Positions 1 to 7,405 of a stretch of 14,135 bases of DNA are shown piece after piece. The translations under genes and the position numbers were made by a program. How positions within the stretch are numbered: position 1 is the stretch's first letter; each line of letters begins with the position of its first letter. This DNA is from Muribaculaceae bacterium. GTDB taxonomy: Bacteria > Bacteroidota > Bacteroidia > Bacteroidales > Muribaculaceae. The DNA lies in the NCBI GenBank assembly GCA_029052265.1, contig JAIDJJ010000431.1:1-14135 (forward strand), in the 5' to 3' direction. Under the pieces are notes generated by a model. That model was not told the DNA's origin. It did no database searches and saw only the letters and a list, made by a program, of their open reading frames with translations.

Positions 1-1
1 G

Positions 2-814
2 TCGCGTGGGCTCGGAGATGGTGATAAGAGAAATCTTGCCGCGATAGTGAAATATCCCTGGACATCTCTCAATGTTACGGAAAAGAAGAAATTCGGTTTT
101 TTCACTTCAGAGGAGGAAGACTACCGGAAAGTGGCTGCCGAATTGGGTATCCCGGAGATAGCTTCGGGAGTGTTTGCCCGCCATCCGCTTGTCTATCTGA
201 TGGAAGCTGCCGACGACATCTGCTATCAGATTATGGATATTGAAGACTCACACCGGCTCGGCATCCTTTCTACCGAGGAGGTGAGAAGTCTGCTCCTTGC
301 ATTCTTTCAGGGGGAGGATGTGGCGAGAATGGAGAGGGCTATGTCGCATCTTGACGACCCCAACGAGCAGGTGGGTTATCTGCGGTCGAATGCCATAGGA
401 GCCATGGTGGCTGCATGTGCCACAGTGTTTGCCGATAATGAGGAGCGCCTTCTCGCCGGGGAGAAGATCGGTCCGCTTGTCAGGCTTATGGAGCCCCGGC
501 TGAGCGAGGCATACAGGAAATGTTCGGATGTGGCGTGGGAGAGAATATATAATGCCCCCGACGTGGTTGACGTGGATATAGCAGGCAACCGGATACTGAC
601 TTATCTGATGGATACCCTTATGGACGCTGTGCTGAATCCGGATAAAAATTTTTCGAGGCTGCTTCTGTTGAAGGTGCCTCGCCAATACGACATACATGCA
701 GAGGGGATGTATGAGAGGATACAGAGTGTGCTTGACCATGTGTCGGGTATGACCGACGTATATGCGCTTGATCTTTTCCGTAAGTTAAACGGGCATTCCC
801 TCCCGGCAGTCTGA
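2..814 (+). CDS. dgt: dGTPase (deoxyguanosinetriphosphate triphosphohydrolase), 3' part, 5' end outside window
   Basis: The frame is open from the first bases (2-46 continue it upstream of the GTG at 47), so this is the last 270 residues of a protein that in Bacteroidales is usually about 440-450 aa. Dgt enzymes are cytoplasmic HD-domain hydrolases that split dGTP (or other dNTPs) into deoxynucleoside and triphosphate, controlling dNTP pools. Seen here: the KYPW and KKKFGFF stretches typical of the mid-region, then RHPLVYLMEAADDICY (about 179-226), which carries the conserved Asp that completes the HD metal site, followed by DIEDSHRLG. The upstream His and His-Asp ligands are outside the window. 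The C-terminal part is helical and poorly conserved. The gene stops at TGA 812-814, 97 bp before the next gene on the same strand. The family call is firm; nucleotide preference cannot be read from this fragment. Confidence 0.92.
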   Translation, partial: SRGLGDGDKRNLAAIVKYPWTSLNVTEKKKFGFFTSEEEDYRKVAAELGIPEIASGVFARHPLVYLMEAADDICYQIMDIEDSHRLGILSTEEVRSLLLAFFQGEDVARMERAMSHLDDPNEQVGYLRSNAIGAMVAACATVFADNEERLLAGEKIGPLVRLMEPRLSEAYRKCSDVAWERIYNAPDVVDVDIAGNRILTYLMDTLMDAVLNPDKNFSRLLLLKVPRQYDIHAEGMYERIQSVLDHVSGMTDVYALDLFRKLNGHSLPAV

Positions 815-831
815 ATTTAATTTTGAATTTA

Positions 832-898
832 GGAAATCATGATTGATTCTGATTTCCCCTGATTAATCCTGATTTCTCCCGATTAATCAGGATTAATC
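832..898. repeat. 10-bp phased GATT repeat block forming two hairpins
   Basis: From 841 to 900 the spacer is six consecutive 10-nt units that all begin with GATT, with a 20-bp higher period (851-870 resembles 871-890). The block contains two inverted repeats: 832-839 with 850-857 (8 bp, 10-nt loop) and 861-873 with 886-898 (13 bp perfect, 12-nt loop). It lies between the dgt stop and the TPM gene start. No T-run follows the second stem on the plus strand, so it is not a classical intrinsic terminator. It could be a leader structure, a protein-binding array (one repeat per helical turn) or an intergenic repeat family. Confidence 0.7.
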
Positions 899-911
899 CA
901 AACAAGACTTT

Positions 912-2183
912 ATGAAAGCTAAGATATTGATAATGCTGCTTGCCTTCTGCATGGCGGCTTTTGCGAGAGATTATTCTCCGAATGAAATTGAAAATCCCAA
1001 CGTCGCCGACAGGCGCGTTTATGTCAGCGACCCCGGAAACCTGGTGAGCCCGGATGTCAAATCGCAGGTCAACGCCCGGCTTTATGACCTGCGGATGAAG
1101 ACCGGCGCAGAGGTGGTGGTGGCAGTCGTACCCTCGATCGGCGACATCCCGATAGAGGATTTTTCTGTGGATCTTTTCACGCGGTGGGGGATAGGGAAGT
1201 CTGACAAAGACAACGGTGTGCTTATTCTGATCGCCCCGGAGCAGCGTCGCGCCCGTATTGCCACAGGTTATGGTGTGGAAGGTGTCTTGCCCGATATCTC
1301 TGCAAAGAAGATTGTCGACCGCACGATAGTGGCAAATATGAAAAATAATGATCTTGACGGGGCTGTGGCGGCTTCCGCCGCTGCCGTGGCAACCGTGATT
1401 TCCGATCCTGTAGCAGCAGAAGAATTGAAAAGCGGTGAAAAAGAGGTTTGGGAAAGAGGACCGGAGGCTTTATCGTCAGACACTCTCGCCACTTTTGCCG
1501 GATATGTGGCTCTTGTCTTTTTTATCATATCGGCGGGTCTTTTTGTATATGACTGTGTGCAGTCGAGGGGGAAAGACCGTTATCACAAGGCTATGATATG
1601 GTACCGTCACCGGCTGGCTTACTGGATCCTTGCCATATGTTCGGCTGGAAGCGGTGTGGTGGTTGCTCTTTTGGCGGAATGGAGATACAGGCGAACCCGC
1701 AACAAGCCGATGAAGTGTCCTACGTGCGGGGCGAAGATGAAAAAACTCAGCGAGGATGAGGACAATACGATGCTCAATGCTTCGCAGGATTTTGAAGAAC
1801 GGATAAAAACGGTGGATTACGATGTGTGGGTATGTCCGGACTGCGGCACTGTAGAACGCTATCCGTTTCGTATCAAACAATTGAAATATAGTGAATGCCC
1901 CAAATGTCATACTGTGGCGATGTGTCTTATCCGTGATCACACGGTGCGTCCGGCTACCACACGCAGCCAGGGGATTGGAGAAAAAATCTATGAATGTCAG
2001 TTTTGTCATCACCAAAAGCGCGACCAATACGTTATACCTAAAAAGGACGACGGGGCAGCCGCGCTTGCAGCCGGTGCGATACTTGGCTCAATGACCGGAC
2101 GTGGCGGCAATGGAGGCGGTGGCTTTGGCGGCGGTTTCGGCGGCGGTTCCACCGGAGGTGGCGGTGCGAGCGGCGGATGGTGA
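912..2183 (+). CDS. TPM-domain (YgcG-family) membrane protein with two zinc-ribbon-like CxxC pairs of pairs and Gly-rich tail
   Basis: 423 aa. A signal peptide (residues 1-18, ending AAFA) is followed by a TPM domain at about 35-170: YVSDPGNLVSP at the start, FSVDLFTRWGIG, DNGVLILIAP, and ATGYGVEGVLPD are the usual landmarks. Two hydrophobic segments (about 192-215 and 235-257) follow. Between them and the tail lie four CxxC pairs (C269/C272, C308/C311, C329/C332, C362/C365), which fit two zinc ribbons. The C-terminus (about 398-423) is almost only Gly, Phe and Ser and ends in ASGGW, typical of YgcG proteins. TPM domains of plants and bacteria have been linked to phosphatase activity and photosystem or membrane-protein maintenance; the role in Bacteroidales is not established. 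The topology implied is an exported TPM domain and a cytoplasmic ribbon region. The ATG at 912 is preferred because it gives a clean signal peptide. It is followed by a lipoprotein gene 51 bp downstream. Confidence 0.88.
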   Translation: MKAKILIMLLAFCMAAFARDYSPNEIENPNVADRRVYVSDPGNLVSPDVKSQVNARLYDLRMKTGAEVVVAVVPSIGDIPIEDFSVDLFTRWGIGKSDKDNGVLILIAPEQRRARIATGYGVEGVLPDISAKKIVDRTIVANMKNNDLDGAVAASAAAVATVISDPVAAEELKSGEKEVWERGPEALSSDTLATFAGYVALVFFIISAGLFVYDCVQSRGKDRYHKAMIWYRHRLAYWILAICSAGSGVVVALLAEWRYRRTRNKPMKCPTCGAKMKKLSEDEDNTMLNASQDFEERIKTVDYDVWVCPDCGTVERYPFRIKQLKYSECPKCHTVAMCLIRDHTVRPATTRSQGIGEKIYECQFCHHQKRDQYVIPKKDDGAAALAAGAILGSMTGRGGNGGGGFGGGFGGGSTGGGGASGGW

Positions 2184-2234
2184 CCGGTCGTGAAACATAA
2201 CAGACACATACTTTCAAGTAAGATAAAAAACAAT

Positions 2235-3065
2235 ATGTCAGTTTCTTTAAAAAAATTATTCGGGTTCGGAACGTTGGGTATCCTGTTTTATCTGAGTTCA
2301 TGTGGAGGAACGGGAGACAGGAAGGTCGTCGACAATGACCTTCCGATGTGTGTGGTGGAATTTGAGGAATACCGTTACGATGCCGTGGCGGCGGTTCCTG
2401 ACAGTGATGTCCTCGATATGGAAGGGGGGAAATACTGGCGTCTTACCGGAAGCGGGATGTTACCCGTGAGGATCGGGGGAAAAGATGTCGGGGTGTTGCG
2501 TGATTCTTTGGAACGGCTCGGATGTGTGATGCTGGATGACAGTGCGCATTCGTCTCCGCGTCTTGATGTTGCTCCTTTCCGTGACATGGGATTGACTGTC
2601 ACGGCTCTTGATCCGAAAAATACCAAAGCCTGCAGCACCACCTGCAATCAATTGAGTGTGGCGCTTTGCACTTCAGAAGTTGTGGTATGGAAAGATTATG
2701 CCTATTCTTATCTGTGTCTTGCCGCACACGGGATGTATAATACATCTTTTGTGAACTACAGTATATCCGACGGGAAGATACTTTCGATATCAGATCTTAT
2801 GAAGCCCGGCTATGAGGCGGAGCTGACGCGCCTGATCAGGCAGAAAGTGGAGGAAGAGAAAGTATCGCTTCTTGTGCCGATTGAAGAGGTGGGCATACCG
2901 AAAGATTTTGAGATGACCACACAGGGTGTGCGTTTTATGTACGGGCTATATGAGATAGCTCCTTATGTTGAAGGGGAGATTTCAGTCGATTTTGACGCTT
3001 ATGAACTTGAAGACCTGTTTGCTCCCGGAGTGTTTTCCCGTTATTTCTCTCTGACTCCGGATTGA
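2235..3065 (+). CDS. DUF3298 (RsiV-like) domain lipoprotein
   Basis: 276 aa from the ATG at 2235. An in-frame GTG at 2190 would add 15 polar residues before the signal peptide, so the ATG is preferred. Residues 1-23 form a lipoprotein signal with lipobox YLSSC (C23). The C-terminal half carries the marks of DUF3298: YSYLCLAAHGMYN, NYSISDGKILSISDLMKPG, then IPKDFEMTTQGVRFMYGLYE and IAPYVEGEISVDF, which match the usual pattern of a 'Gly-Lys-x-Leu-x-Leu-x-Asp-Leu' turn and a 'Tyr-Glu-Ile-Ala-Pro-Tyr' strand. DUF3298 is also found in the extracytoplasmic part of the anti-sigma factor RsiV, which binds lysozyme in Bacillus; stand-alone lipoproteins of this type in Bacteroidota have no proven function. 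It probably is co-transcribed with the TPM gene 51 bp upstream. A surface or periplasmic site is inferred from the lipobox. Confidence 0.82.
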   Translation: MSVSLKKLFGFGTLGILFYLSSCGGTGDRKVVDNDLPMCVVEFEEYRYDAVAAVPDSDVLDMEGGKYWRLTGSGMLPVRIGGKDVGVLRDSLERLGCVMLDDSAHSSPRLDVAPFRDMGLTVTALDPKNTKACSTTCNQLSVALCTSEVVVWKDYAYSYLCLAAHGMYNTSFVNYSISDGKILSISDLMKPGYEAELTRLIRQKVEEEKVSLLVPIEEVGIPKDFEMTTQGVRFMYGLYEIAPYVEGEISVDFDAYELEDLFAPGVFSRYFSLTPD

Positions 3066-3096
3066 GAAGGTGGCAGGGTTATGTCTACAATCCGGA
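3056..3096. terminator. Possible bidirectional terminator or stem between convergent genes
   Basis: TCCGGATTG at 3056-3064 is repeated as its exact reverse complement at 3088-3096, giving a 9-bp stem with a 23-nt loop. The left arm overlaps the last codons of the DUF3298 gene and the right arm the last codons of the DUF5106 gene, which end only 19 bp apart. The placement between converging genes suits transcription termination for both strands, but the loop is long and neither side has a T-run, so the call is weak. Confidence 0.35.
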
Positions 3097-3996
3097 AAGG
3101 GGTGGGTCTTTCAGAAGAACCGTTCCGTCTGCGTCCAGAAGATAGACCACCGGAAGTGCGGGGATTACGTAGATTTCTTCATCCTCTACCGGATCTATGG
3201 CGAAACCGGTTTCCCAATCGGAGGGCATAGTGGAGATTGTCTTTTCCCAACGGCTGCGGTCGCCTGCAATGTCAACCGCGATTACTTTTATGTTTTCCGG
3301 CAATTTTGAGGTGGAAAGGGTTTCTTTCGCTTCACTGCATTGCGGGCAGTCAGGATCATAGAACATCAGCATGGTAAGCCGGTCTCCCAGAGATTTCAAC
3401 AGTGTTGTTTCCTTTCCGTCAGAAGTGATGAAGCGGAAGTCGGCGGCTTTTGTGCCGCGTCTGTTTTTCAGAGCCTGGTTCAGCCTATATCTGGCACGCA
3501 TTTCCTTTTCCGGAGATATGTCGTCGAGTTTCAAGACAGCTTCCAGAAAAAGAATATAGATTTCCTCATCGCGCATAGGGGAATTAGGGTCATCAAGGTA
3601 TTTACCGGAGATGAAATCGAGCAGATCCGCTGACTGTGGAGATTGCCGTGCGGTTCTCACAAGTTTGTCGACAGCGATAGCCGCCTGTTCACGCGGAGGT
3701 ATGGATAAAATGCTGATGAAATTGGCGAAATTCTGTTCCATGAAAGCCGTGTCGAGCGCGAGAGGGTCATTGCAGAAGTCGAGGGAGTCCCAGAACCGTT
3801 CGGCTATGAACGCCGCCCTCTCCGCCGGGTCAGACATAGACTCCGGCGGAGAGGGTAGAGGCAGTTCGGTTATTCCCTTACTGTTTATGATTGAAGCAAG
3901 ATCGGATTTTGTGGACGTATTTGTATGACTGCATCCACAAAAAAGCATAAAAGAGAATACAAATAATAATAATAAATTTTTAAATAAATGATTCAT
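3085..3996 (-). CDS. DUF5106 / thioredoxin-like lipoprotein with CPQC motif
   Basis: 303 aa. Residues 1-22 are a lipoprotein signal ending FCGC (C22). Residues about 45-180 look like DUF5106, an all-helical region found in Bacteroidota before thioredoxin-like domains (RAAFIAERFWDSLDF, then ILSIPPREQAAIAVDKLV, then KYLDDPNSPMRDEEIY). From about 185 a thioredoxin-like fold follows: ADFRFITSDGKETTLL, LTMLMFYDPDCPQC with the redox pair C217/C220, and IPALPVVYLLDADG with the cis-proline near the end. This supports an envelope thiol-disulfide oxidoreductase; direction of reaction and substrate are not visible. It starts 6 bp after the stop of the large tip-protein gene and is clearly the last gene of the pilus operon. 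The tip protein has about eleven Cys beyond its lipid Cys, so a role in its folding is possible but inferred. Confidence 0.83.
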   Translation of the reverse strand: MNHLFKNLLLLFVFSFMLFCGCSHTNTSTKSDLASIINSKGITELPLPSPPESMSDPAERAAFIAERFWDSLDFCNDPLALDTAFMEQNFANFISILSIPPREQAAIAVDKLVRTARQSPQSADLLDFISGKYLDDPNSPMRDEEIYILFLEAVLKLDDISPEKEMRARYRLNQALKNRRGTKAADFRFITSDGKETTLLKSLGDRLTMLMFYDPDCPQCSEAKETLSTSKLPENIKVIAVDIAGDRSRWEKTISTMPSDWETGFAIDPVEDEEIYVIPALPVVYLLDADGTVLLKDPPLSGL

Positions 3997-4002
3997 AATA
4001 TA

Positions 4003-7000
4003 TTATTCATCGTTCTGAAGGTCGCGCACACATCTAAATCGTCTCATATTCCCGTATAAGTCCTGAGTCATGCTGCTGTCCCATACGCGGGCTCCTGCCA
4101 AACGATAATTCGCCAGATTCAAAGGAGTTGTCGACTTTCCATTGCTATCCCAATATTCTGTAGTGCAACTGGTGAAAAATTGGGCATCGCCATGAGAGAA
4201 AAGTATATTGAGACGCATCATAATGGCTAATTCTTTTTGATTAGGAATTCTCCAGCCTTTTTTTTCGGATTGGTTATTTAAAGCTTCACACGGATTATAT
4301 TTCTGATCGTCGCCTGAAAAGTTCGCTTCAAGAAAATTTTCGAAATTCTCCGGACTTCTTGTGGCGATATCGGGAATTTCTGCTTCAATCTGGTTTTGGG
4401 TTGAGGGCTCAGATAGATTGTTGCCGATATAAGCCACTTCAAAACCATATCTTGCAAGGGAGTTGTATTCACTGTTGGTTTTATGTACAGGCAGTGGTTC
4501 TGTCCTTGGATTCCTGAGGGAGGAGCCATAATAGTGTACAACTTTAACCACGGCACTTGTGCCGGTTTTGATCCCTTCATAGGCAGGTGTCACATTGTCG
4601 TTGGATGTATCGTTAAGGTCTGTGCCGAGATCTCTGATGCAACGGATTTGCCATGGTGGGGAACAATAAGGGTTGTTATTGTAGAAATTGCTGGAAGACA
4701 AACCTTCTACAGTCCATATGACTTTGTTGTCGCTTGAGAGATATAGAAACATTCCATTTTGTGCTTTGTCCGGGTAAGGTAACTCTTCATTGTTTATATA
4801 AGTCATGACAGGGGACGGAAGAGAATTTCTGCCAAGGATTATTCTCAAGTATTTACCGGAAGCCGGAAGATACCACTTTAATTCAGAGGCGTCTATTTTG
4901 CCGTCGCCATTCTCATCCCGGTTTCTGTTCATGCACGAATACATGGTTTGTACAAATTGGGCGGTTGCATGATTGGTTTGCGGATCATATTGTGTTGCGG
5001 AGCAAATGGATGCATTATTATAAGGTCCGTATACGCCACCCATATCGATGTTATTATTTATTGAAAGAAGATTCACCATTGGAACGTTGCGATAACCTCC
5101 GTTAATTTGCTCTGTCGTGAAACGTGACGGAAGTGCTTCGGTTACAGTCCTATTGGTTATAGGGTTGACTTTTTGCCATTCTGACCGTGTGATAAAGTTG
5201 TCCCATTCTTTTCCCGAGACAAGGTTCAATATGTTTGCACGGCCATTGTCCCGATTCAGATTTTGAGATCCTACAGCTGCTGTCCATCTGAGATTCATAC
5301 CTAAATTTTCATTTTCATATTCCACTCCGATAGCAGTTTCTGTGTCGTCGGTAGTTGTATAGTATGTCTGGATAGAATGTTGGGATCCGGCATATTTCGC
5401 TTTAAAAAATACACTTGATCCGTCGGCGGATATTTTTTGTGCCACATTAATCCAGAACATCCGGTCAGGCTGGTTTACATAGTCGTGCCAATTGGATGCT
5501 TTCTCATTAGGGCTGTTTTCGTATGTGTACTCATTTATAAATACGGTATACCAGCCGGCTTGCTGTTTTGCCGAGCCGTCCCTATTTGGTATGAAATCGT
5601 TTAAGTACAACAACTTTGCAGATTTATTGACGTAATCCTGATATGAGTCGGATCCGGGATATGGTTTTAATTCCTTTTTTTGAGTTTCTGAATACGGATC
5701 AGTATTGTTTGTGTAGAGAAGGCTGATCCAATTATAGTATTTCCAATTGTCAGAAGTGATTTGTGCTTCCGAGTCTCTTTCTCCTGTTATTTCGAAAGGA
5801 GAATTTTTTTCATATGCCAGCATCCTGAAAGAAAAAGCTTTCAGGTCGTCTTCGGAAAGGAATATATTGAAGACTCCATAATGTGCGTCAAGTTGGAAAA
5901 ATGTATCAGAGACATCGGTCACATCTCCAAAAGCCCCGGGTTGTTTATCTCCTTCACGGAATGCCTCTACAATTACGTTGTGGAGGTTTGATACGGTCAT
6001 ACGGTAGGTATATTCCGAATTACGAAAGCAGTTGAAGTCTTTAGGATCTTTTTGAGGAGTAACATATCCCAAATGCACGCGATATGTTATATTGGCTGAT
6101 CGGACAGCACCTGGTTGTAGCAGCCCGTCCGTATCCTCTTTGACACCGTCGGGTTTTGCTGTCTCGTCAGATGTGCTTTCACGATATTTTACTATGCACG
6201 GAATATCGATGTATGTAGCCATATTGTTGAGAGAGGGATTGTCAAAAGGAGTTAAAGACATAAACAGTCCCGAGTTCCTGTAATTTGATGATCCGGAAGG
6301 CTCATACGTCCCGTCTGTTCCATATTCTTTTTCTCTGTCAGAATACTCTTTGCAGCTGTCAAGTCCTGTTCGCTTGTTTTCCATTTGCCAGAAATCGAAA
6401 GAATATGTTGTGGATGTGATTCCGTTGACATTGGTTTCATCTTTTGTAAAAGATGTTGATGTGAATACAAGGGATGACAGATAGTTGTCGTTTTTTGAAA
6501 AATCAGGTTCCATGGCGTCTCCTGCATTCTGAATGTCAGACGCGGATGTATGTTCGTGCAGCCAGCTTGCAAACGGCACATTATGTACCTGATAGCTTTG
6601 AGGTGTAAGTTCAACTATTTCACCTGAAGCTTTAATGGAGAATTTTATATGACTTTGCAGTAGCCTCAAATGTATAGCGCCGTTCAAGGAGTTATCCCCT
6701 GCGGAAATATATACAGGAGATTCCTCAATGACAGGATGGGCTGCACTCCCCGGATCCGGATTTTGATCGTATATACCGCTCATGATAAGTCCCGCCCCGG
6801 AAGCTGTAACAGGTGTCTGGATGTCGATATGACTGTCTTGAATTATAGATCCTGTAATGATTATTGATTTATAGTCGTCCCATTTCAATGCTTTATCGAG
6901 AAGTTCGTCAAGAGAGGTATATTCCGGGTTGCCTTCGCTTGCTGAGAGTGTGAACCCTGTGTAATTATCGGGGTTTGCCACAGCCACAATATAGCTTTTC

Positions 7001-7374
7001 CCTGATTTTGTTTCAATGTTTTTTAGAGAATGGAGAGTATGATCGTTTCCTTCGGCAAATCCATTGGTGTTCTTGGACATCATTCCTCCGAATGTGCGTT
7101 CACCTGTGGTTGCATTGTATATTCCGACCCATAATGTTTTTACACGAGAATAATCATTATCTTCATCTGCACGGGTGAGTTGTGTCATTCCGGCAATGCC
7201 GAAATTGAGGGATATAGTGGCATGTTCTCCTTCCGGACCGTATTCAAGACTGTTATAGTTAATCTGGTCTGTACAGGAGACAAGGACTGATACCAGTACC
7301 AACCAACCGGCGCATAAGACTTTGGCTGTTCCCGTTATGATATTGGCGGTTATGGTTAGAAATTTTGTCGACAT
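4003..7374 (-). CDS. DUF4906-type fimbrial tip/adhesin lipoprotein
   Basis: 1123 aa, far larger than the other subunits. A lipoprotein signal ends in VLVSC (C34). The N-terminus is pilin-like: a first strand (ATISLNFGIAG) followed by LTRADED with R68, the probable protease site, and then VKTLWVGIYNATTGE. The middle (about 200-800) is beta-rich with no motif I can name. The C-terminus shows two related modules: one with ELKWYLPASGKYLRIILGRN ending IRCIRDL (R911-L916), the second with GWRIPNQKELAIMMRLN (W1041) ending RCVRDL (1114-1119). These resemble the fibrobacter-major/lectin-like fold seen at the end of Bacteroidales surface adhesins. Just before the first module, residues 820-831 (DENGDGKIDASE) fit an EF-hand calcium loop. 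Position after stalk, anchor and accessory genes is the usual one for DUF4906 tip proteins. GC in sampled lines is lower than in its neighbours. The DUF4906 name is from memory of the family; the tip role is inferred. Confidence 0.8.
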   Translation of the reverse strand: MSTKFLTITANIITGTAKVLCAGWLVLVSVLVSCTDQINYNSLEYGPEGEHATISLNFGIAGMTQLTRADEDNDYSRVKTLWVGIYNATTGERTFGGMMSKNTNGFAEGNDHTLHSLKNIETKSGKSYIVAVANPDNYTGFTLSASEGNPEYTSLDELLDKALKWDDYKSIIITGSIIQDSHIDIQTPVTASGAGLIMSGIYDQNPDPGSAAHPVIEESPVYISAGDNSLNGAIHLRLLQSHIKFSIKASGEIVELTPQSYQVHNVPFASWLHEHTSASDIQNAGDAMEPDFSKNDNYLSSLVFTSTSFTKDETNVNGITSTTYSFDFWQMENKRTGLDSCKEYSDREKEYGTDGTYEPSGSSNYRNSGLFMSLTPFDNPSLNNMATYIDIPCIVKYRESTSDETAKPDGVKEDTDGLLQPGAVRSANITYRVHLGYVTPQKDPKDFNCFRNSEYTYRMTVSNLHNVIVEAFREGDKQPGAFGDVTDVSDTFFQLDAHYGVFNIFLSEDDLKAFSFRMLAYEKNSPFEITGERDSEAQITSDNWKYYNWISLLYTNNTDPYSETQKKELKPYPGSDSYQDYVNKSAKLLYLNDFIPNRDGSAKQQAGWYTVFINEYTYENSPNEKASNWHDYVNQPDRMFWINVAQKISADGSSVFFKAKYAGSQHSIQTYYTTTDDTETAIGVEYENENLGMNLRWTAAVGSQNLNRDNGRANILNLVSGKEWDNFITRSEWQKVNPITNRTVTEALPSRFTTEQINGGYRNVPMVNLLSINNNIDMGGVYGPYNNASICSATQYDPQTNHATAQFVQTMYSCMNRNRDENGDGKIDASELKWYLPASGKYLRIILGRNSLPSPVMTYINNEELPYPDKAQNGMFLYLSSDNKVIWTVEGLSSSNFYNNNPYCSPPWQIRCIRDLGTDLNDTSNDNVTPAYEGIKTGTSAVVKVVHYYGSSLRNPRTEPLPVHKTNSEYNSLARYGFEVAYIGNNLSEPSTQNQIEAEIPDIATRSPENFENFLEANFSGDDQKYNPCEALNNQSEKKGWRIPNQKELAIMMRLNILFSHGDAQFFTSCTTEYWDSNGKSTTPLNLANYRLAGARVWDSSMTQDLYGNMRRFRCVRDLQNDE

Positions 7375-7405
7375 GATTTGATTTTGAGAAAATTAACTAT
7401 ATGAA

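Noticed and set aside
248..739. A 163-codon minus-strand frame inside dgt
   Set aside because: Shadow of the conserved dGTPase frame; no domain seen.
1476..2027. A 183-codon minus-strand frame inside the TPM gene
   Set aside because: Antisense to a clear TPM/zinc-ribbon gene; the composition is that of a reversed coding strand.
3070..3928. Several plus-strand frames opposite the DUF5106 gene
   Set aside because: The minus-strand protein has a lipobox, CPQC and cis-Pro; the plus frames have nothing comparable.
3958..3980. TTA codon repeat in the signal peptide of the DUF5106 protein, considered as a phase-variation tract
   Set aside because: The unit is a triplet, so length changes keep the frame, and only four Leu codons are involved.
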